Assembly (NCBI GenBank): GCA_000998135.1
Contig: LCCV01000006.1
Coordinates: 1 to 53,624, forward strand
Direction: 5' to 3'
Source of the DNA: Parcubacteria group bacterium GW2011_GWA2_42_14
GTDB lineage: Bacteria > Patescibacteriota > Minisyncoccia > Sungbacterales > GWA2-42-14
DNA length: 53,624 nucleotides
Numbering within the stretch: position 1 is the stretch's first letter; the number at the start of each line of letters is the position of its first letter. Below the pieces are notes generated by a model. That model saw nothing but the letters and a program-made list of their open reading frames with translations. It had not been told where the DNA came from and searched no databases. Both the position numbers and the translations under genes were made by a program. Shown one piece after another: positions 39,714 through 47,326 of this stretch.

Positions 39714-40427
39714 ATGCGAACAACGCGAATAATTAAACTTAGCGGAGAAAATTACAAAAAGGCCATTGAAACTTCGATGGCTTTTTTAAAAAAGGGAGAA
39801 ACAATTGTTGTACCGACCGATACGATTTATGGTCTGGCTTGCGACGCCCTAAACGAAAAGGCAATTGAAAAATTGCTGAAAATAAAAGAGCGCGACCGGC
39901 AAAAAGGCCTACCGATTTTTGTAAACTCAATTGAAATGGCGCGCCGTCTCGCCTACATTGATAAAAAAAAGGAGGAATTTTTAAGAAGGATTTGGAATTC
40001 GGATTTGCTAAGGCCCGGCCTTGACATAAAAAGGCCGGGCCTTGATGATACGGCTGTCGGGAAAATCACTGTAGCGCTTTACGCAAAAGATGTTATTCCG
40101 AAAATCGCAACCGGCGGTCGAGAAACAGTGGCGCTCCGAATGCCTGATTATAAATTTATTCTGGACTTAATAACGGCGTTGGGCCGACCTATTACCGGCA
40201 CTTCGGCAAACATTTCCGGAAATAAGCCAATTAATTCAGCAACCGAAGCGGCAAAACAATGGAAAAGTAAAAAAAATGCTCCCGCCTTAATAGTTGACGG
40301 CGGAGAAATTATAAACAACGAACCATCAACAATTGTTGATATAACCGGCCCTTCCCCAATAATTCTTCGCTCGGGTATCGTTACCAAAAAAGAACTTGAT
40401 AATTTTTTTAGGCGGGCGTATATTTAA
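39714..40427 (+). CDS. tsaC: Threonylcarbamoyl-AMP synthase (TsaC/Sua5/YrdC family)
   Basis: Makes L-threonylcarbamoyladenylate for the t6A modification of ANN-decoding tRNAs. Motifs VVPTDTIYGLACDALN, KERDRQKGLPIFV (KxR), ITVALYAKD and TGTSANISGNKPI are all present. The MRTTRIIK start is made from a GCGAACAACGCGAATA repeat. In the middle, NSDLLRPGLDIKRPGLDD is encoded by AAGGCCCGGCCTT-loop-AAGGCCGGGCCTT, a 13-bp hairpin inserted in frame where other family members have WPGPLT. 237 aa. Confidence 0.92.
   Translation: MRTTRIIKLSGENYKKAIETSMAFLKKGETIVVPTDTIYGLACDALNEKAIEKLLKIKERDRQKGLPIFVNSIEMARRLAYIDKKKEEFLRRIWNSDLLRPGLDIKRPGLDDTAVGKITVALYAKDVIPKIATGGRETVALRMPDYKFILDLITALGRPITGTSANISGNKPINSATEAAKQWKSKKNAPALIVDGGEIINNEPSTIVDITGPSPIILRSGIVTKKELDNFFRRAYI
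40010..40043. repeat. Palindrome inserted in tsaC
   Basis: AAGGCCCGGCCTT and AAGGCCGGGCCTT, perfect 13-bp arms around GACATAAA; reading frame kept. Confidence 0.8.
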
Positions 40428-40464
40428 TCCAGTTCCGCAAAAACAAAATATTAAGAGGGTAAAA

Positions 40465-40686
40465 GTGAAAAAACAAACCCATAATCGCTTCAAAAAACAC
40501 CCAACCCCTGACCTTGCATTGCTTTATGTGGCCATTAATACATCTCACCTCTGGAAAAACGAAGATGGCTTTCCGCGAACACTTAAGGTTTTAATGAACG
40601 ATCCTGAGAAAGAAATGCTCCGCCTTTCTAAAGAAATAGAAACGGAGTTGACAAAACGCGGCATTCACTATGAAAACCTCTGCTAA
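40465..40686 (+). CDS. Small hypothetical protein
   Basis: 73 aa from a GTG at 40465 preceded by AAGAGGG; the longer track ORF overlaps tsaC. MKKQTHNRFKKHPTPDLALLYVAINTSHLWKNEDGFPRTLKVLMNDPEKEMLRLSKEIETELTKRGIHYENLC: basic start, amphipathic helices, no membrane segment. Unknown function. A terminator follows. Confidence 0.6.
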   Translation: MKKQTHNRFKKHPTPDLALLYVAINTSHLWKNEDGFPRTLKVLMNDPEKEMLRLSKEIETELTKRGIHYENLC

Positions 40687-40692
40687 TTTTGG

Positions 40693-40717
40693 AACACTCT
40701 AAAACGGGTGTTTTTTA
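40693..40717 (+). terminator. Terminator
   Basis: AACACTC-taaaac-GGGTGTT followed by TTTT; 7 pairs including one G-T. Confidence 0.7.
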
Positions 40718-40724
40718 TTTGTTA

Positions 40725-40755
40725 ACCCCCACACCCATGCATGGTTGTGGGGGTG
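40725..40755. repeat. Strong hairpin between genes
   Basis: CCCCCACAC-ccatgcatgg-TTGTGGGGG, GC-rich with a palindromic ATGCAT loop. No T-run. Possible repeat or structured RNA element. Confidence 0.5.
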
Positions 40756-40800
40756 AATATTCTGTGGTTGTATTCTTCTTATTATTTCTATATTGTATAA

Positions 40801-40842
40801 AGCAACAAGCGACACGTAACATGTCTCTTGTCTCATGTCACC
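40801..40842. repeat. Word-repeat family C before the dcd-like gene
   Basis: GCAACAAGCGACACGTAACATGTCTCTTGTCTCATGTCACC, ending at the ATG of the dCTP deaminase-like gene. Confidence 0.55.
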
Positions 40843-41523
40843 ATGCTACTATCACGCGATGCCATTTTAAGACATCTCAAAAAAGGGACAATCATTATTG
40901 AGCCGTTTGACGAGCGGAAACTCAAAACAACAAGCTATGACGTAACGCTTGGAAATTTTTATTGGAAAGAAAAACACCCGGATGGCGGCGCAACATTGCA
41001 TAACGTCTATGACGAAGAGTCAACAAAACGGGTATGGTCGGGTCCGCACGAAGCCGAATGCGCCAAAGATGTCGCGAAAAGAACCGGGGTTCTGCTCAAA
41101 AATATAAAACCTGATGAAAAAGTGCTGCTTCTCCGCCCCGGAGAAACTGTTTTGGCGCATACACAGGAATTTATCGGCGGTAGAGATATTTGCGTCGGCA
41201 AGATGTATGCCCGCTCTTCTTTGGGCCGAAATTTTATTGAGGTCTGCAAAGACGCCGGCTGGGGCGATATCGGGTATTTCAACCGCTGGACAATGGAGGT
41301 GACAAATAACTCCCAACATTTTACCATACCGCTTGTTGTGGGCCGGAGAATCGCCCAAATGGTTTTTTACGAAGTGGAGCCGCTCGCCCAAGCCCCCGAT
41401 TACGTCAGTGAAGGAGGAAAATACCAGCTCTCGCAGGAAATTGAGGAAGTGAAAAATTCGTGGAACCCTCACATGATGATTCCGCAGATGCACAAGGATT
41501 GGGAAATTAAACTTACGTCTTGA
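40843..41523 (+). CDS. dCTP deaminase/dUTPase-family protein
   Basis: Trimeric beta-barrel enzyme of the Dcd/Dut superfamily. Motifs: LKTTSYDVTLGNFYW, LLRPGETVLAHTQEFIGG, MYARSSLGRNF, GWGDIGYFNRWTMEVTN and GRRIAQMVFYEVEP. In Dcd the Arg and Glu of the middle motif catalyse deamination. Larger than usual (226 vs ~190 aa) with an insert after the first motif (KEKHPDGGATLHNVYDEES). Start at ATG 40843; the first five track residues belong to a repeat. Together with the kinase at 42045 it suggests dNTP-pool care. Terminator GGCCG-tcaa-CGGCC follows. Confidence 0.85.
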   Translation: MLLSRDAILRHLKKGTIIIEPFDERKLKTTSYDVTLGNFYWKEKHPDGGATLHNVYDEESTKRVWSGPHEAECAKDVAKRTGVLLKNIKPDEKVLLLRPGETVLAHTQEFIGGRDICVGKMYARSSLGRNFIEVCKDAGWGDIGYFNRWTMEVTNNSQHFTIPLVVGRRIAQMVFYEVEPLAQAPDYVSEGGKYQLSQEIEEVKNSWNPHMMIPQMHKDWEIKLTS

Positions 41524-41551
41524 TGTAAGCTTTAATGGGAGATAAGACGAG

Positions 41552-41570
41552 GGCCGTCAACGGCCTTTTT
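41552..41570 (+). terminator. Terminator after the dcd-like gene
   Basis: GGCCG-tcaa-CGGCC followed by TTTTT. Confidence 0.85.
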
Positions 41571-41576
41571 AATTAT

Positions 41577-41606
41577 TTGACAACATACCAATTAATTTGA
41601 TACTTA
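41577..41606 (+). promoter_or_regulatory. Promoter of the 109-aa gene
   Basis: TTGACA (41577-41582), 18 nt, TACTTA (41601-41606) with TGA before it. Leader GCGCTCTTTAAAAAAGGTGG. Confidence 0.65.
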
Positions 41607-41642
41607 AAACTTAGCGCTCTTTAAAAAAGGTGGACAACACAA

Positions 41643-41972
41643 ATGAACGCCAGAGAAAAAGCTCTCATATTGCTGAATGAGGCAAAAAAAACTGTTGAGG
41701 AATCTCAAGGAAAAATCTGGGGGTTCGAACCGGTCGGCGAGAATAGCATTATTCTTACTGGAGAAAAACTCTCGTCTGAAGAGCGAAACGCCTTTCTTTC
41801 CAAACTTCCGAGTTTTACAAACGTTTACTTTCTAACCGGTATCGCGCCGCAAACATATGCGGAAGATCCGACCCTAGTGCAACGGGTTTCTTTCTACGGA
41901 GGAACGCTACCCGGCTGGGAATGGGCAAGAGGCGCAGGAAAATGGGAACACTTTTATCAAGAGTGCAGTTAA
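41643..41972 (+). CDS. Hypothetical protein
   Basis: 109 aa, not recognised. MNAREKALILLNEAKKTVEESQGKIWGFEPVGENSIILTGEKLSSEERNAFLSKLPSFTNVYFLTGI..., an alpha/beta fold with a C-terminal aromatic tail (GWEWARGAGKWEHFYQEC). No membrane segment. AAAAAAGGTGG serves as SD. Single gene with its own promoter and terminator. Confidence 0.7.
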   Translation: MNAREKALILLNEAKKTVEESQGKIWGFEPVGENSIILTGEKLSSEERNAFLSKLPSFTNVYFLTGIAPQTYAEDPTLVQRVSFYGGTLPGWEWARGAGKWEHFYQECS

Positions 41973-41989
41973 CCAATCTATAATATTGG

Positions 41990-42014
41990 GCCGTTTATTA
42001 CAAGCGGCTTTTTT
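41990..42014 (+). terminator. Terminator after the 109-aa gene
   Basis: GCCGTTT-attac-AAGCGGC with one G-T pair, then TTTTTT. Confidence 0.75.
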
Positions 42015-42044
42015 CTTTTGTTTTTTTGTGATAGAGATATAGAT

Positions 42045-42680
42045 ATGGGAAGAGATAAAAAGAATCATTATATATCTGTTACCGGAATAATGGGCTCAGG
42101 AAAAACAACCGCGGCGAATCTTCTGGCGCGTAGGCTGGGTTTTCATTTATTTGAAGAAAACGTCAAAGAAAACGTTTTTTTGCCGCTTTTTTATAAAGAC
42201 GCCAAACGTTGGGCGCTTCCGGCCCAGCTTTTTTATCTTCGGGAAAAAACCCATCAGCTTGAAAAAATAAAAAATCTTTTGCCGCGAACAAGCATAATCC
42301 AGGACTCCCCTATTTATCAGGACCATTTTACCTATGCCAAAGCCCAATTGCTTCTTGGCAACATGAACAATGACGAATACGCCCTTTATCAAAAATTTTT
42401 TGATGTGTTTCATCAAAACCTGCCAATTCCTGACCTTATCATTGAACTCGAAACTTCTTTGCCTATAATTCAAAACCGAATCCAAAACCGGGCGCGCAAT
42501 TATGAAAAAGAGATTGCTCCCGCCTATATAAAACTGCTCTCCGTCCTCCAAAAAGATTGGATATCGCAAAGCCCTCATTTAAAAATTATCACCGTCAACA
42601 CCGACAATTTAAATCTTGTCGTAAATACTGCCCACCAAAAAGAATTTGTTGAAATGGTAAAGAAAAAATTAGCGCAATAA
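42045..42680 (+). CDS. Deoxynucleoside kinase family protein
   Basis: Phosphorylates deoxynucleosides for salvage. P-loop SVTGIMGSGKTTAANLLA, then FLPLFYKDAKRWALPAQLFYLREK, the DSPIYQDHFTYAKAQLLLGNMNNDEYALYQKFFDVF block (DRS/ERS motif replaced by DSP) and DLIIELETSLPIIQNRIQNRARNYE. 211 aa from ATG 42045, in place of the longer track start. Pairs functionally with the dCTP deaminase-like gene just upstream. Base specificity cannot be read. Confidence 0.87.
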   Translation: MGRDKKNHYISVTGIMGSGKTTAANLLARRLGFHLFEENVKENVFLPLFYKDAKRWALPAQLFYLREKTHQLEKIKNLLPRTSIIQDSPIYQDHFTYAKAQLLLGNMNNDEYALYQKFFDVFHQNLPIPDLIIELETSLPIIQNRIQNRARNYEKEIAPAYIKLLSVLQKDWISQSPHLKIITVNTDNLNLVVNTAHQKEFVEMVKKKLAQ

Positions 42681-42691
42681 AACTCGAAAAA

Positions 42692-42741
42692 TTTCATCTT
42701 AACAAGTATTGGCCGATCGTTCAGTGTTTGTTAAGATGAAA
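42692..42741. repeat. Inverted repeat after the kinase gene
   Basis: TTTCATCTTAACAA and TTGTTAAGATGAAA, perfect 14-bp arms, with GTATTGGCCGATCGTTCAGTGT between; no T-run on the plus strand. Confidence 0.65.
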
Positions 42742-42753
42742 AAAAATATAAAA

Positions 42754-42779
42754 AAATCACCTATGAAATTAGGTGATTT
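42754..42779 (-). terminator. Terminator of the HAD gene
   Basis: AAATCACCT-atgaaatt-AGGTGATTT; on the minus strand followed by TTTTTTATATTTTTTTT. Confidence 0.82.
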
Positions 42780-43545
42780 AAACTACTGTTAACAATTCTC
42801 CGATTGTCCGGATGGTAACGGCGCGTGGATGCTCAATGGATATAGATGTCCAATAGTCCATTCCGCGTTTACCGCGAAAATATTGCGAGGTAGAGCCGTG
42901 AGGAATATAAATTCCACGCCACCGTTCTGATATTTCAAGCGCGGGACGCACATCGCTTTCTCCGTTACCGACGGCATACCATGCGCTACTGGACGCAGAG
43001 CATTTTTCGCACCAACCGCTTACGGCAATAAAATCTTCCTTGGTTTTTTTAAATTCGGTAATCCTTACATGTTTTTCATCAAAAAATTCATGGAGGCCGA
43101 GAAATTCCGCTTTTTTGGAAAAAACTTTTTTGTCGTAGCTCGAAAGAAAACAAAGAGTATGCCCGTCGTTTTTAAGTTTCCCCAAAACTTCTTTTGCTCC
43201 GCTTGACCACTTCAATCTTTCATAATCAAAGGGCTGATCGCCGATTTTCCGGATTTGCTCTTCATGCTCAATGCTGTGCGCATCTTCGCCATATTCAAAT
43301 TTAACGCGCTTGCATAAATCCTGATACATTCTAACCATCGCTTCCGCCACACGCCCCCGTTTAACTCCCCATTCTTTGTATAGTTCGCTTTCTATCAGGA
43401 AATATCGTTCCCAAATCAAGTGCAGTGCAGGCGCTTTATTCTCAAAAACTTTATACATATAGCTTAAAAAGTTGGCATAGGCCTCGGAATACTGCCATTC
43501 ATTCATCCAAAGAGTATCATCGCCGTCAAACACAAAAACATCCAT
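42778..43545 (-). CDS. HAD-superfamily hydrolase
   Basis: 255 aa from ATG 43545; the longer track start adds a spurious hydrophobic head. Motif I VFDGDDTLW (DxDxT), motif II as FLSSYDKKV, motif III region with KKTKEDF, motif IV VGNGESDVRPALE. A large helical cap lies between I and II. Probably a phosphatase; substrate unknown. It is divergent from the 115-aa gene. Confidence 0.85.
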   Translation of the reverse strand: MDVFVFDGDDTLWMNEWQYSEAYANFLSYMYKVFENKAPALHLIWERYFLIESELYKEWGVKRGRVAEAMVRMYQDLCKRVKFEYGEDAHSIEHEEQIRKIGDQPFDYERLKWSSGAKEVLGKLKNDGHTLCFLSSYDKKVFSKKAEFLGLHEFFDEKHVRITEFKKTKEDFIAVSGWCEKCSASSSAWYAVGNGESDVRPALEISERWRGIYIPHGSTSQYFRGKRGMDYWTSISIEHPRAVTIRTIGELLTVV

Positions 43546-43623
43546 TCTGGCCTCGTTTTTATTTTTAAAATATCTGAAAAGAGCATAACAAAATAACAAA
43601 ACCGCGTCAATTACCAAACGCTC

Positions 43624-43652
43624 TTGACAGCAAAAATTTGATTTGATACATA
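43624..43652 (+). promoter_or_regulatory. Promoter of the 115-aa gene
   Basis: TTGACA (43624-43629), 17 nt, TACATA (43647-43652) with TGA before it. Leader CAGTTCTTTTTAAACCC. Confidence 0.7.
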
Positions 43653-43695
43653 TTAAATTACAGTTCTTTTTAAACCCAAAACCAAAAGCAGAAAA

Positions 43696-44043
43696 ATGCA
43701 AGAAATCCTAAAAATGGTCATTGAACCATATCTCATGCATCCTCCGGGATGGAAACTTCACTGGTTGCCGGTCCTCGGAACTACGGAAACAATGAATAAG
43801 CCGATTTCTATTGACTCAGAACATTTTCACAATGCCATTAGCATATTGCGCGGCCAACTTCCTTATAGGGGCATTGGAACAGCTTCAGGCGAAATGTATA
43901 TGTTTCTTGACAAAGGCATGACCCCGGATGATGCCCAAAGAATTCATGAATTCATCCAAGGCGCATATTGGCTTACGCTAAAAGAAACACATTCTTCTTA
44001 CGCGCTTGAGGTCTCACTCAAAACATTAGCTTCACAAAAATAA
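43696..44043 (+). CDS. Hypothetical protein
   Basis: 115 aa, not recognised. MQEILKMVIEPYLMHPPGWKLHWLPVLGTTETMNKPISIDSEHFHNAISILRGQLPYRGIGTASGEMYMFLDKGMTPDDAQRIHEFIQGAYWLTLKE... Soluble, with several His/Trp residues and an alpha/beta pattern. Own promoter and a strong terminator that overlaps the stop codon. Confidence 0.7.
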   Translation: MQEILKMVIEPYLMHPPGWKLHWLPVLGTTETMNKPISIDSEHFHNAISILRGQLPYRGIGTASGEMYMFLDKGMTPDDAQRIHEFIQGAYWLTLKETHSSYALEVSLKTLASQK

Positions 44044-44060
44044 CTGTGAAGCTTTTTTTA
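44028..44060 (+). terminator. Terminator of the 115-aa gene
   Basis: AGCTTCACA-aaaataac-TGTGAAGCT followed by six T. Confidence 0.88.
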
Positions 44061-44179
44061 TTTCCACCCCTATTTGCTTCTGTGAGCCGCAAAACAATAT
44101 TGATAAAGAAGAACTTGTTACAATTCCTATTCTCAGTATCAATAGGTACAGCCATTTGAAAAAAGGGACAGGTTGAATT

Positions 44180-45544
44180 ATGATAAAAGGACGAAAAATG
44201 ATCAATTTAAACTCGATAAAAAAGAGATTTGATAATTACGAAAAACTGGAAGAAAAACGCCAGCATTTTACCTTAAATCTTACTGCCTCTGAAAATATTG
44301 CCTCAAAATATGTAAGAAGCGCTATGGCGTCTGTTTTTGCCAATAAATACTCGGAAGGCAGGCCGTTGAAACGCTACTACGGCGGGCATGAAATTATTGA
44401 CCTGATGGAGCTTGATGTTGAAGAATTGGCGCGTATGGCGTTCAAGGCAGAAGGATACCATGTAAACGTGCAACCCTATTCGGGAAGCCCGGCTAACTTT
44501 GCCTGCTACTCTGGAATTATTGAATACATCGCCCGACTTAAGAAAAAACAAACAGGAACACTTCCCTCGTTTCATGAAGTTGTCCAAAATACTATTTTTC
44601 TAGGAATGAAACTTGACCAAGGCGGCCATTTAACACAGGGCAATATTCCGAGTTTAACCGGCAGAATTTTTAATTTCGTTCATTACGGAATTAACCGCCA
44701 AACCTACCGCATTGACCTAAATGAAATCAAGGAATTGGTGAAAAAACATAATCCCAAACTTATAACCATCGGCCCGAGCTCTTATTCCCGCGCCTTAAAT
44801 ATATTTGAAGAACTTGCTAAAATTGCCCATGACAACGGAGCGCTTTTTATGGCGGATATCGCGCACACCGCGGGCCTTGTTGCCGCAGAGGTTCAACCAA
44901 GCCCATTTCCGCATGCCGATATAGTTACCATGACAACACACAAAACTCTCCGTGGACCCCGTGGTGCTTTGATTTTTGTTAAAGAATCAAAAAAGTTTGA
45001 TTCGGGCGAAAAAAATAAAAAAGACGAACCAATTATTATTTCTCTTGCCGACATGATTGATAAGGCCGTGTTCCCCGGACTTCAGGGCGGACCGCATGAC
45101 CACCAGACCTATGCTATTGGCAAAGCCCTGACTGAAGCGCTTGACCCGAAATTCAAAAAATACGCCGCACAGGTTGTAAAAAACATAAAAACGCTTGCTG
45201 AAGAACTGCAGGAACTAGGATACACGATTATATCCGGCGGCACAGAAAACCATCTTTTAGTAATTGACCTTCGCCCAAGCGGCCTTTCCGGAAAAGAAGC
45301 GGAAGACCGGCTCGCCAAAGCCGGAATTGTCGCCAACCGTAACGCCATTCCTTTTGACCCGGCTCCGCCATGGAATCCTTCAGGCCTTCGCTTAGGAACC
45401 GCGGCTCTTACCACACGCGGGATGAAAGAAAAAGAAATGAATATGGTAGCCATACTTATTCATAACGCCTTAACAAACAACCAGGCACCTGCTACCCTTA
45501 AGAAGGTTCATTCATTATGCAAAAAATTTCCCGGAGGGAAATAA
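44180..45544 (+). CDS. glyA: Serine hydroxymethyltransferase
   Basis: PLP enzyme that turns serine plus tetrahydrofolate into glycine and methylene-THF. TLNLTASENIASKYVRSAM, YSEGRPLKRYYGG, NVQPYSGSPANFACY, GPSSYSR, MADIAHTAGLVAAEVQPSPFPHADIVTMTTHKTLRGPRGALIF with the PLP Lys, and FPGLQGGPHDHQ. A segment DSGEKNKKDEPIIISLAD is somewhat longer than usual. 454 aa. Together with folD downstream it covers one-carbon folate flow. ATG 44180 or 44198 may be the start. Confidence 0.96.
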   Translation: MIKGRKMINLNSIKKRFDNYEKLEEKRQHFTLNLTASENIASKYVRSAMASVFANKYSEGRPLKRYYGGHEIIDLMELDVEELARMAFKAEGYHVNVQPYSGSPANFACYSGIIEYIARLKKKQTGTLPSFHEVVQNTIFLGMKLDQGGHLTQGNIPSLTGRIFNFVHYGINRQTYRIDLNEIKELVKKHNPKLITIGPSSYSRALNIFEELAKIAHDNGALFMADIAHTAGLVAAEVQPSPFPHADIVTMTTHKTLRGPRGALIFVKESKKFDSGEKNKKDEPIIISLADMIDKAVFPGLQGGPHDHQTYAIGKALTEALDPKFKKYAAQVVKNIKTLAEELQELGYTIISGGTENHLLVIDLRPSGLSGKEAEDRLAKAGIVANRNAIPFDPAPPWNPSGLRLGTAALTTRGMKEKEMNMVAILIHNALTNNQAPATLKKVHSLCKKFPGGK

Positions 45545-45545
45545 A

Positions 45546-45722
45546 ATGGCGATATACAACGTAATTACGAGCGACGGAAGCTGCGCTTTTGTTGGAACAT
45601 CAAAACTATTGGACTTGTTCCGCCAAACCTGCCAGGAAAAGAAGCCCCATAACACCGAAGAATATGCGGCAGCGTTTAATGAAGCAAAAAAGAGATTTGC
45701 GGAAAAAGAGAAAGGGTCATAG
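45546..45722 (+). CDS. Small protein following glyA
   Basis: 58 aa, missed by the track. ATG 45546 stands 7 nt after GGAGGG and directly after the glyA stop, so it is co-translated. MAIYNVITSDGSCAFVGTSKLLDLFRQTCQEKKPHNTEEYAAAFNEAKKRFAEKEKGS: a beta-alpha start and a helical Lys/Glu-rich tail. Unknown function. A terminator follows immediately. Confidence 0.7.
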   Translation: MAIYNVITSDGSCAFVGTSKLLDLFRQTCQEKKPHNTEEYAAAFNEAKKRFAEKEKGS

Positions 45723-45723
45723 A

Positions 45724-45747
45724 GGAAGTTTCACGCTTCCTTTTTTT
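45724..45747 (+). terminator. Terminator of the glyA unit
   Basis: GGAAG-tttcacg-CTTCC followed by TTTTTTT. Confidence 0.8.
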
Positions 45748-45770
45748 AATTGTTTATCTGCTATAATCTA

Positions 45771-45897
45771 GACCGTCCGAAAACTGCGAAAAAAGCGCTT
45801 TCGTCATTCTGAGCTAAGCGAAGAATCTCGTGTTTAAACCAATTTCGAAAGGCAGAAATTATTCACAAAGTTCAGAATGACAGTTTTTAAGACGGTC
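45771..45897. repeat. Nested palindromic element
   Basis: Arms in matching order: GACCGTC, AAAACTG, GTCATTCTGA ... TCAGAATGAC, CAGTTTT, GACGGTC. The inner part has the widespread CATTCTGAG...CGAAGAATC word. An extended -10 (TGCTATAAT, 45759-45767) ends 3 nt before it, so it could be transcribed as a ~125-nt structured RNA. Confidence 0.6.
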
Positions 45898-45918
45898 CGA
45901 ATACGGTTATTCATATTA

Positions 45919-45947
45919 TTGACAAATAATAATTCAAATAATATCTT
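45919..45947 (+). promoter_or_regulatory. Promoter of the interrupted membrane protein gene
   Basis: TTGACA (45919-45924), 17 nt, TATCTT (45942-45947). The leader GGTTCTTTGCAAAAATTTCCGG (45957-45978) belongs to the shared family and leads to ATG 45992. Confidence 0.7.
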
Positions 45948-45991
45948 AATAATATTGGTTCTTTGCAAAAATTTCCGGCACAGGAAAAACC

Positions 45992-46429
45992 ATGGCTATT
46001 CACAATTTTATATTGAGATAATATATAAACCAGCAAGAAGAAAAACCGGGGCTTTTTGACATATTACTTACTCGATTATTAATGTTTGCCTGTTTCATGG
46101 CCGTTGTTTATGTATCCTGGCCACTATACCGGCAAATGGACAAAGCAGGATTTTTTCCGGAGCCGAGAATAGAAATTACCGGTTTTCAGCCGAATGAACA
46201 AGTGATAATTACACGCCCCCACTCTTTCTCCGGCATTTCACGCGAGGCATGGGCAGATAAATCCGGCAAAGCGGTATTTCATGATTTATCTCCTGGAAAT
46301 TGGGTTATAACAAAAGGGGGCACCGAAAAATTGCAAAAGACAACAATTTATATTCCCGACCGCTATGGTATTTTTATAAAACAGATTGAACAATTCGAAA
46401 TCCGGATAATTTTTCAACGAGGAGGTTAA
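45992..46429 (+). pseudogene. Membrane-anchored hypothetical protein, interrupted by an early in-frame stop
   Basis: From ATG 45992 one reads MAIHNFILR, then TAA at 46019-46021, then the same frame continues without stop: YINQQEEKPGLFDILLTRLLMFACFMAVVYVSWPLYRQMDKAG... to 46429. Promoter and leader place the start at 45992, so either the gene is disrupted near its start, the stop is read through, or translation restarts at ATG 46082 (115 aa, as in the track). The protein has one anchor (LLMFACFMAVVYVSWPLY) and a beta-sandwich-like outer part (RIEITGFQPNEQVIITRPHSF, WVITKGGTEKLQKTTIYIP). Confidence 0.6.
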
Positions 46430-47326
46430 ATGCTTCCTTTTTTCGTTATTTTGAGCTATTATTCAATTATGATTTCACTTGACGGAAAAAAATTATCGCA
46501 AAAAATACTTGCTGAATTGAAACAGGAAATCGCCGATATGGCTAAAAAACTGCGGCTGGCAGTAGTAGTTATCGGGCAAAATCCCGTAACTCAAAAATTC
46601 ATCCAACAAAAACAAAAAGCCGCCCAATTTATCGGCGTTGATTTTAGAATCTTTCCATTTGAAGAAACTGTTGCTACCGACGAACTCCGCAAACGCATCG
46701 CCCAAATTGTTCACGAAAAGAAAAATACCGGAGTTATAATACAACTTCCTCTGCCCGAACATTTAAGCGTTCAGTATATTTTAAATTCGGTAACTCCGGA
46801 AAAAGATGTGGATATGCTTTCGGCCCGCTCCATCGGGAACCTCGTTGCCGGAAAATCAGAAATTTTGCCGCCTGTTGCCGGGGCCATAAAAGCGTTTTTT
46901 GAAGAATATGGCATTAACTATAAATCCAAATATATTACCGTTATTGGAGCGGGAAAATTAGTCGGCCTGCCTGTTTCACTCTGGCTTTTAAACGAAAAAA
47001 CAACATTCAGCGTTCTAAGAAGTACTACGCCCAATATTTCCGAATTCACCAAAAAAGCCGATATTATCATTTCGGGGGTCGGTAAACCAAAATTGATTAC
47101 CGGCGATATGATAAAAGAGGGTGCTGTCGTAATTGACGCCGGAACTTCGGAATCAGAAGGTCCCTCGACTGGGCTCGGGACAAGTAAAATCGTCGGAGAT
47201 ACTGATTTTGAATCGTGCGCAGAAAAAGCATCTTATATAACACCGGTTCCCGGAGGCGTGGGGCCGGTTACAGTGGCTATACTTTTTAGAAATTTGCTTA
47301 CGCTTGCCAAGGCACAAAAGAAATAA
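46430..47326 (+). CDS. folD: Bifunctional methylene-THF dehydrogenase/cyclohydrolase
   Basis: Folate enzyme linking methylene-THF and formyl-THF, downstream of glyA metabolically. Seen: QNPVTQKFIQQKQKAAQFIG, IIQLPLPEH, PEKDVDML, VIGAGKLVGLPVSLWLL and TPVPGGVGPVTVAILF. Departures from the usual pattern: the active-site Tyr of the YVxxK motif is Phe here (KFIQQK, Lys kept), and the GRSxxVG NADP motif reads GAGKLVG. GAGGAGG precedes ATG 46430, but the family start fits ATG 46469 (MISLDGKKLSQ). It may start at either. Confidence 0.92.
   Translation: MLPFFVILSYYSIMISLDGKKLSQKILAELKQEIADMAKKLRLAVVVIGQNPVTQKFIQQKQKAAQFIGVDFRIFPFEETVATDELRKRIAQIVHEKKNTGVIIQLPLPEHLSVQYILNSVTPEKDVDMLSARSIGNLVAGKSEILPPVAGAIKAFFEEYGINYKSKYITVIGAGKLVGLPVSLWLLNEKTTFSVLRSTTPNISEFTKKADIIISGVGKPKLITGDMIKEGAVVIDAGTSESEGPSTGLGTSKIVGDTDFESCAEKASYITPVPGGVGPVTVAILFRNLLTLAKAQKK

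Noticed and set aside
41725-41745. GGTTCGAACC-like word that could be a tRNA T-arm
   Set aside because: No acceptor or anticodon arms around it, and it lies within a coding frame with its own promoter.
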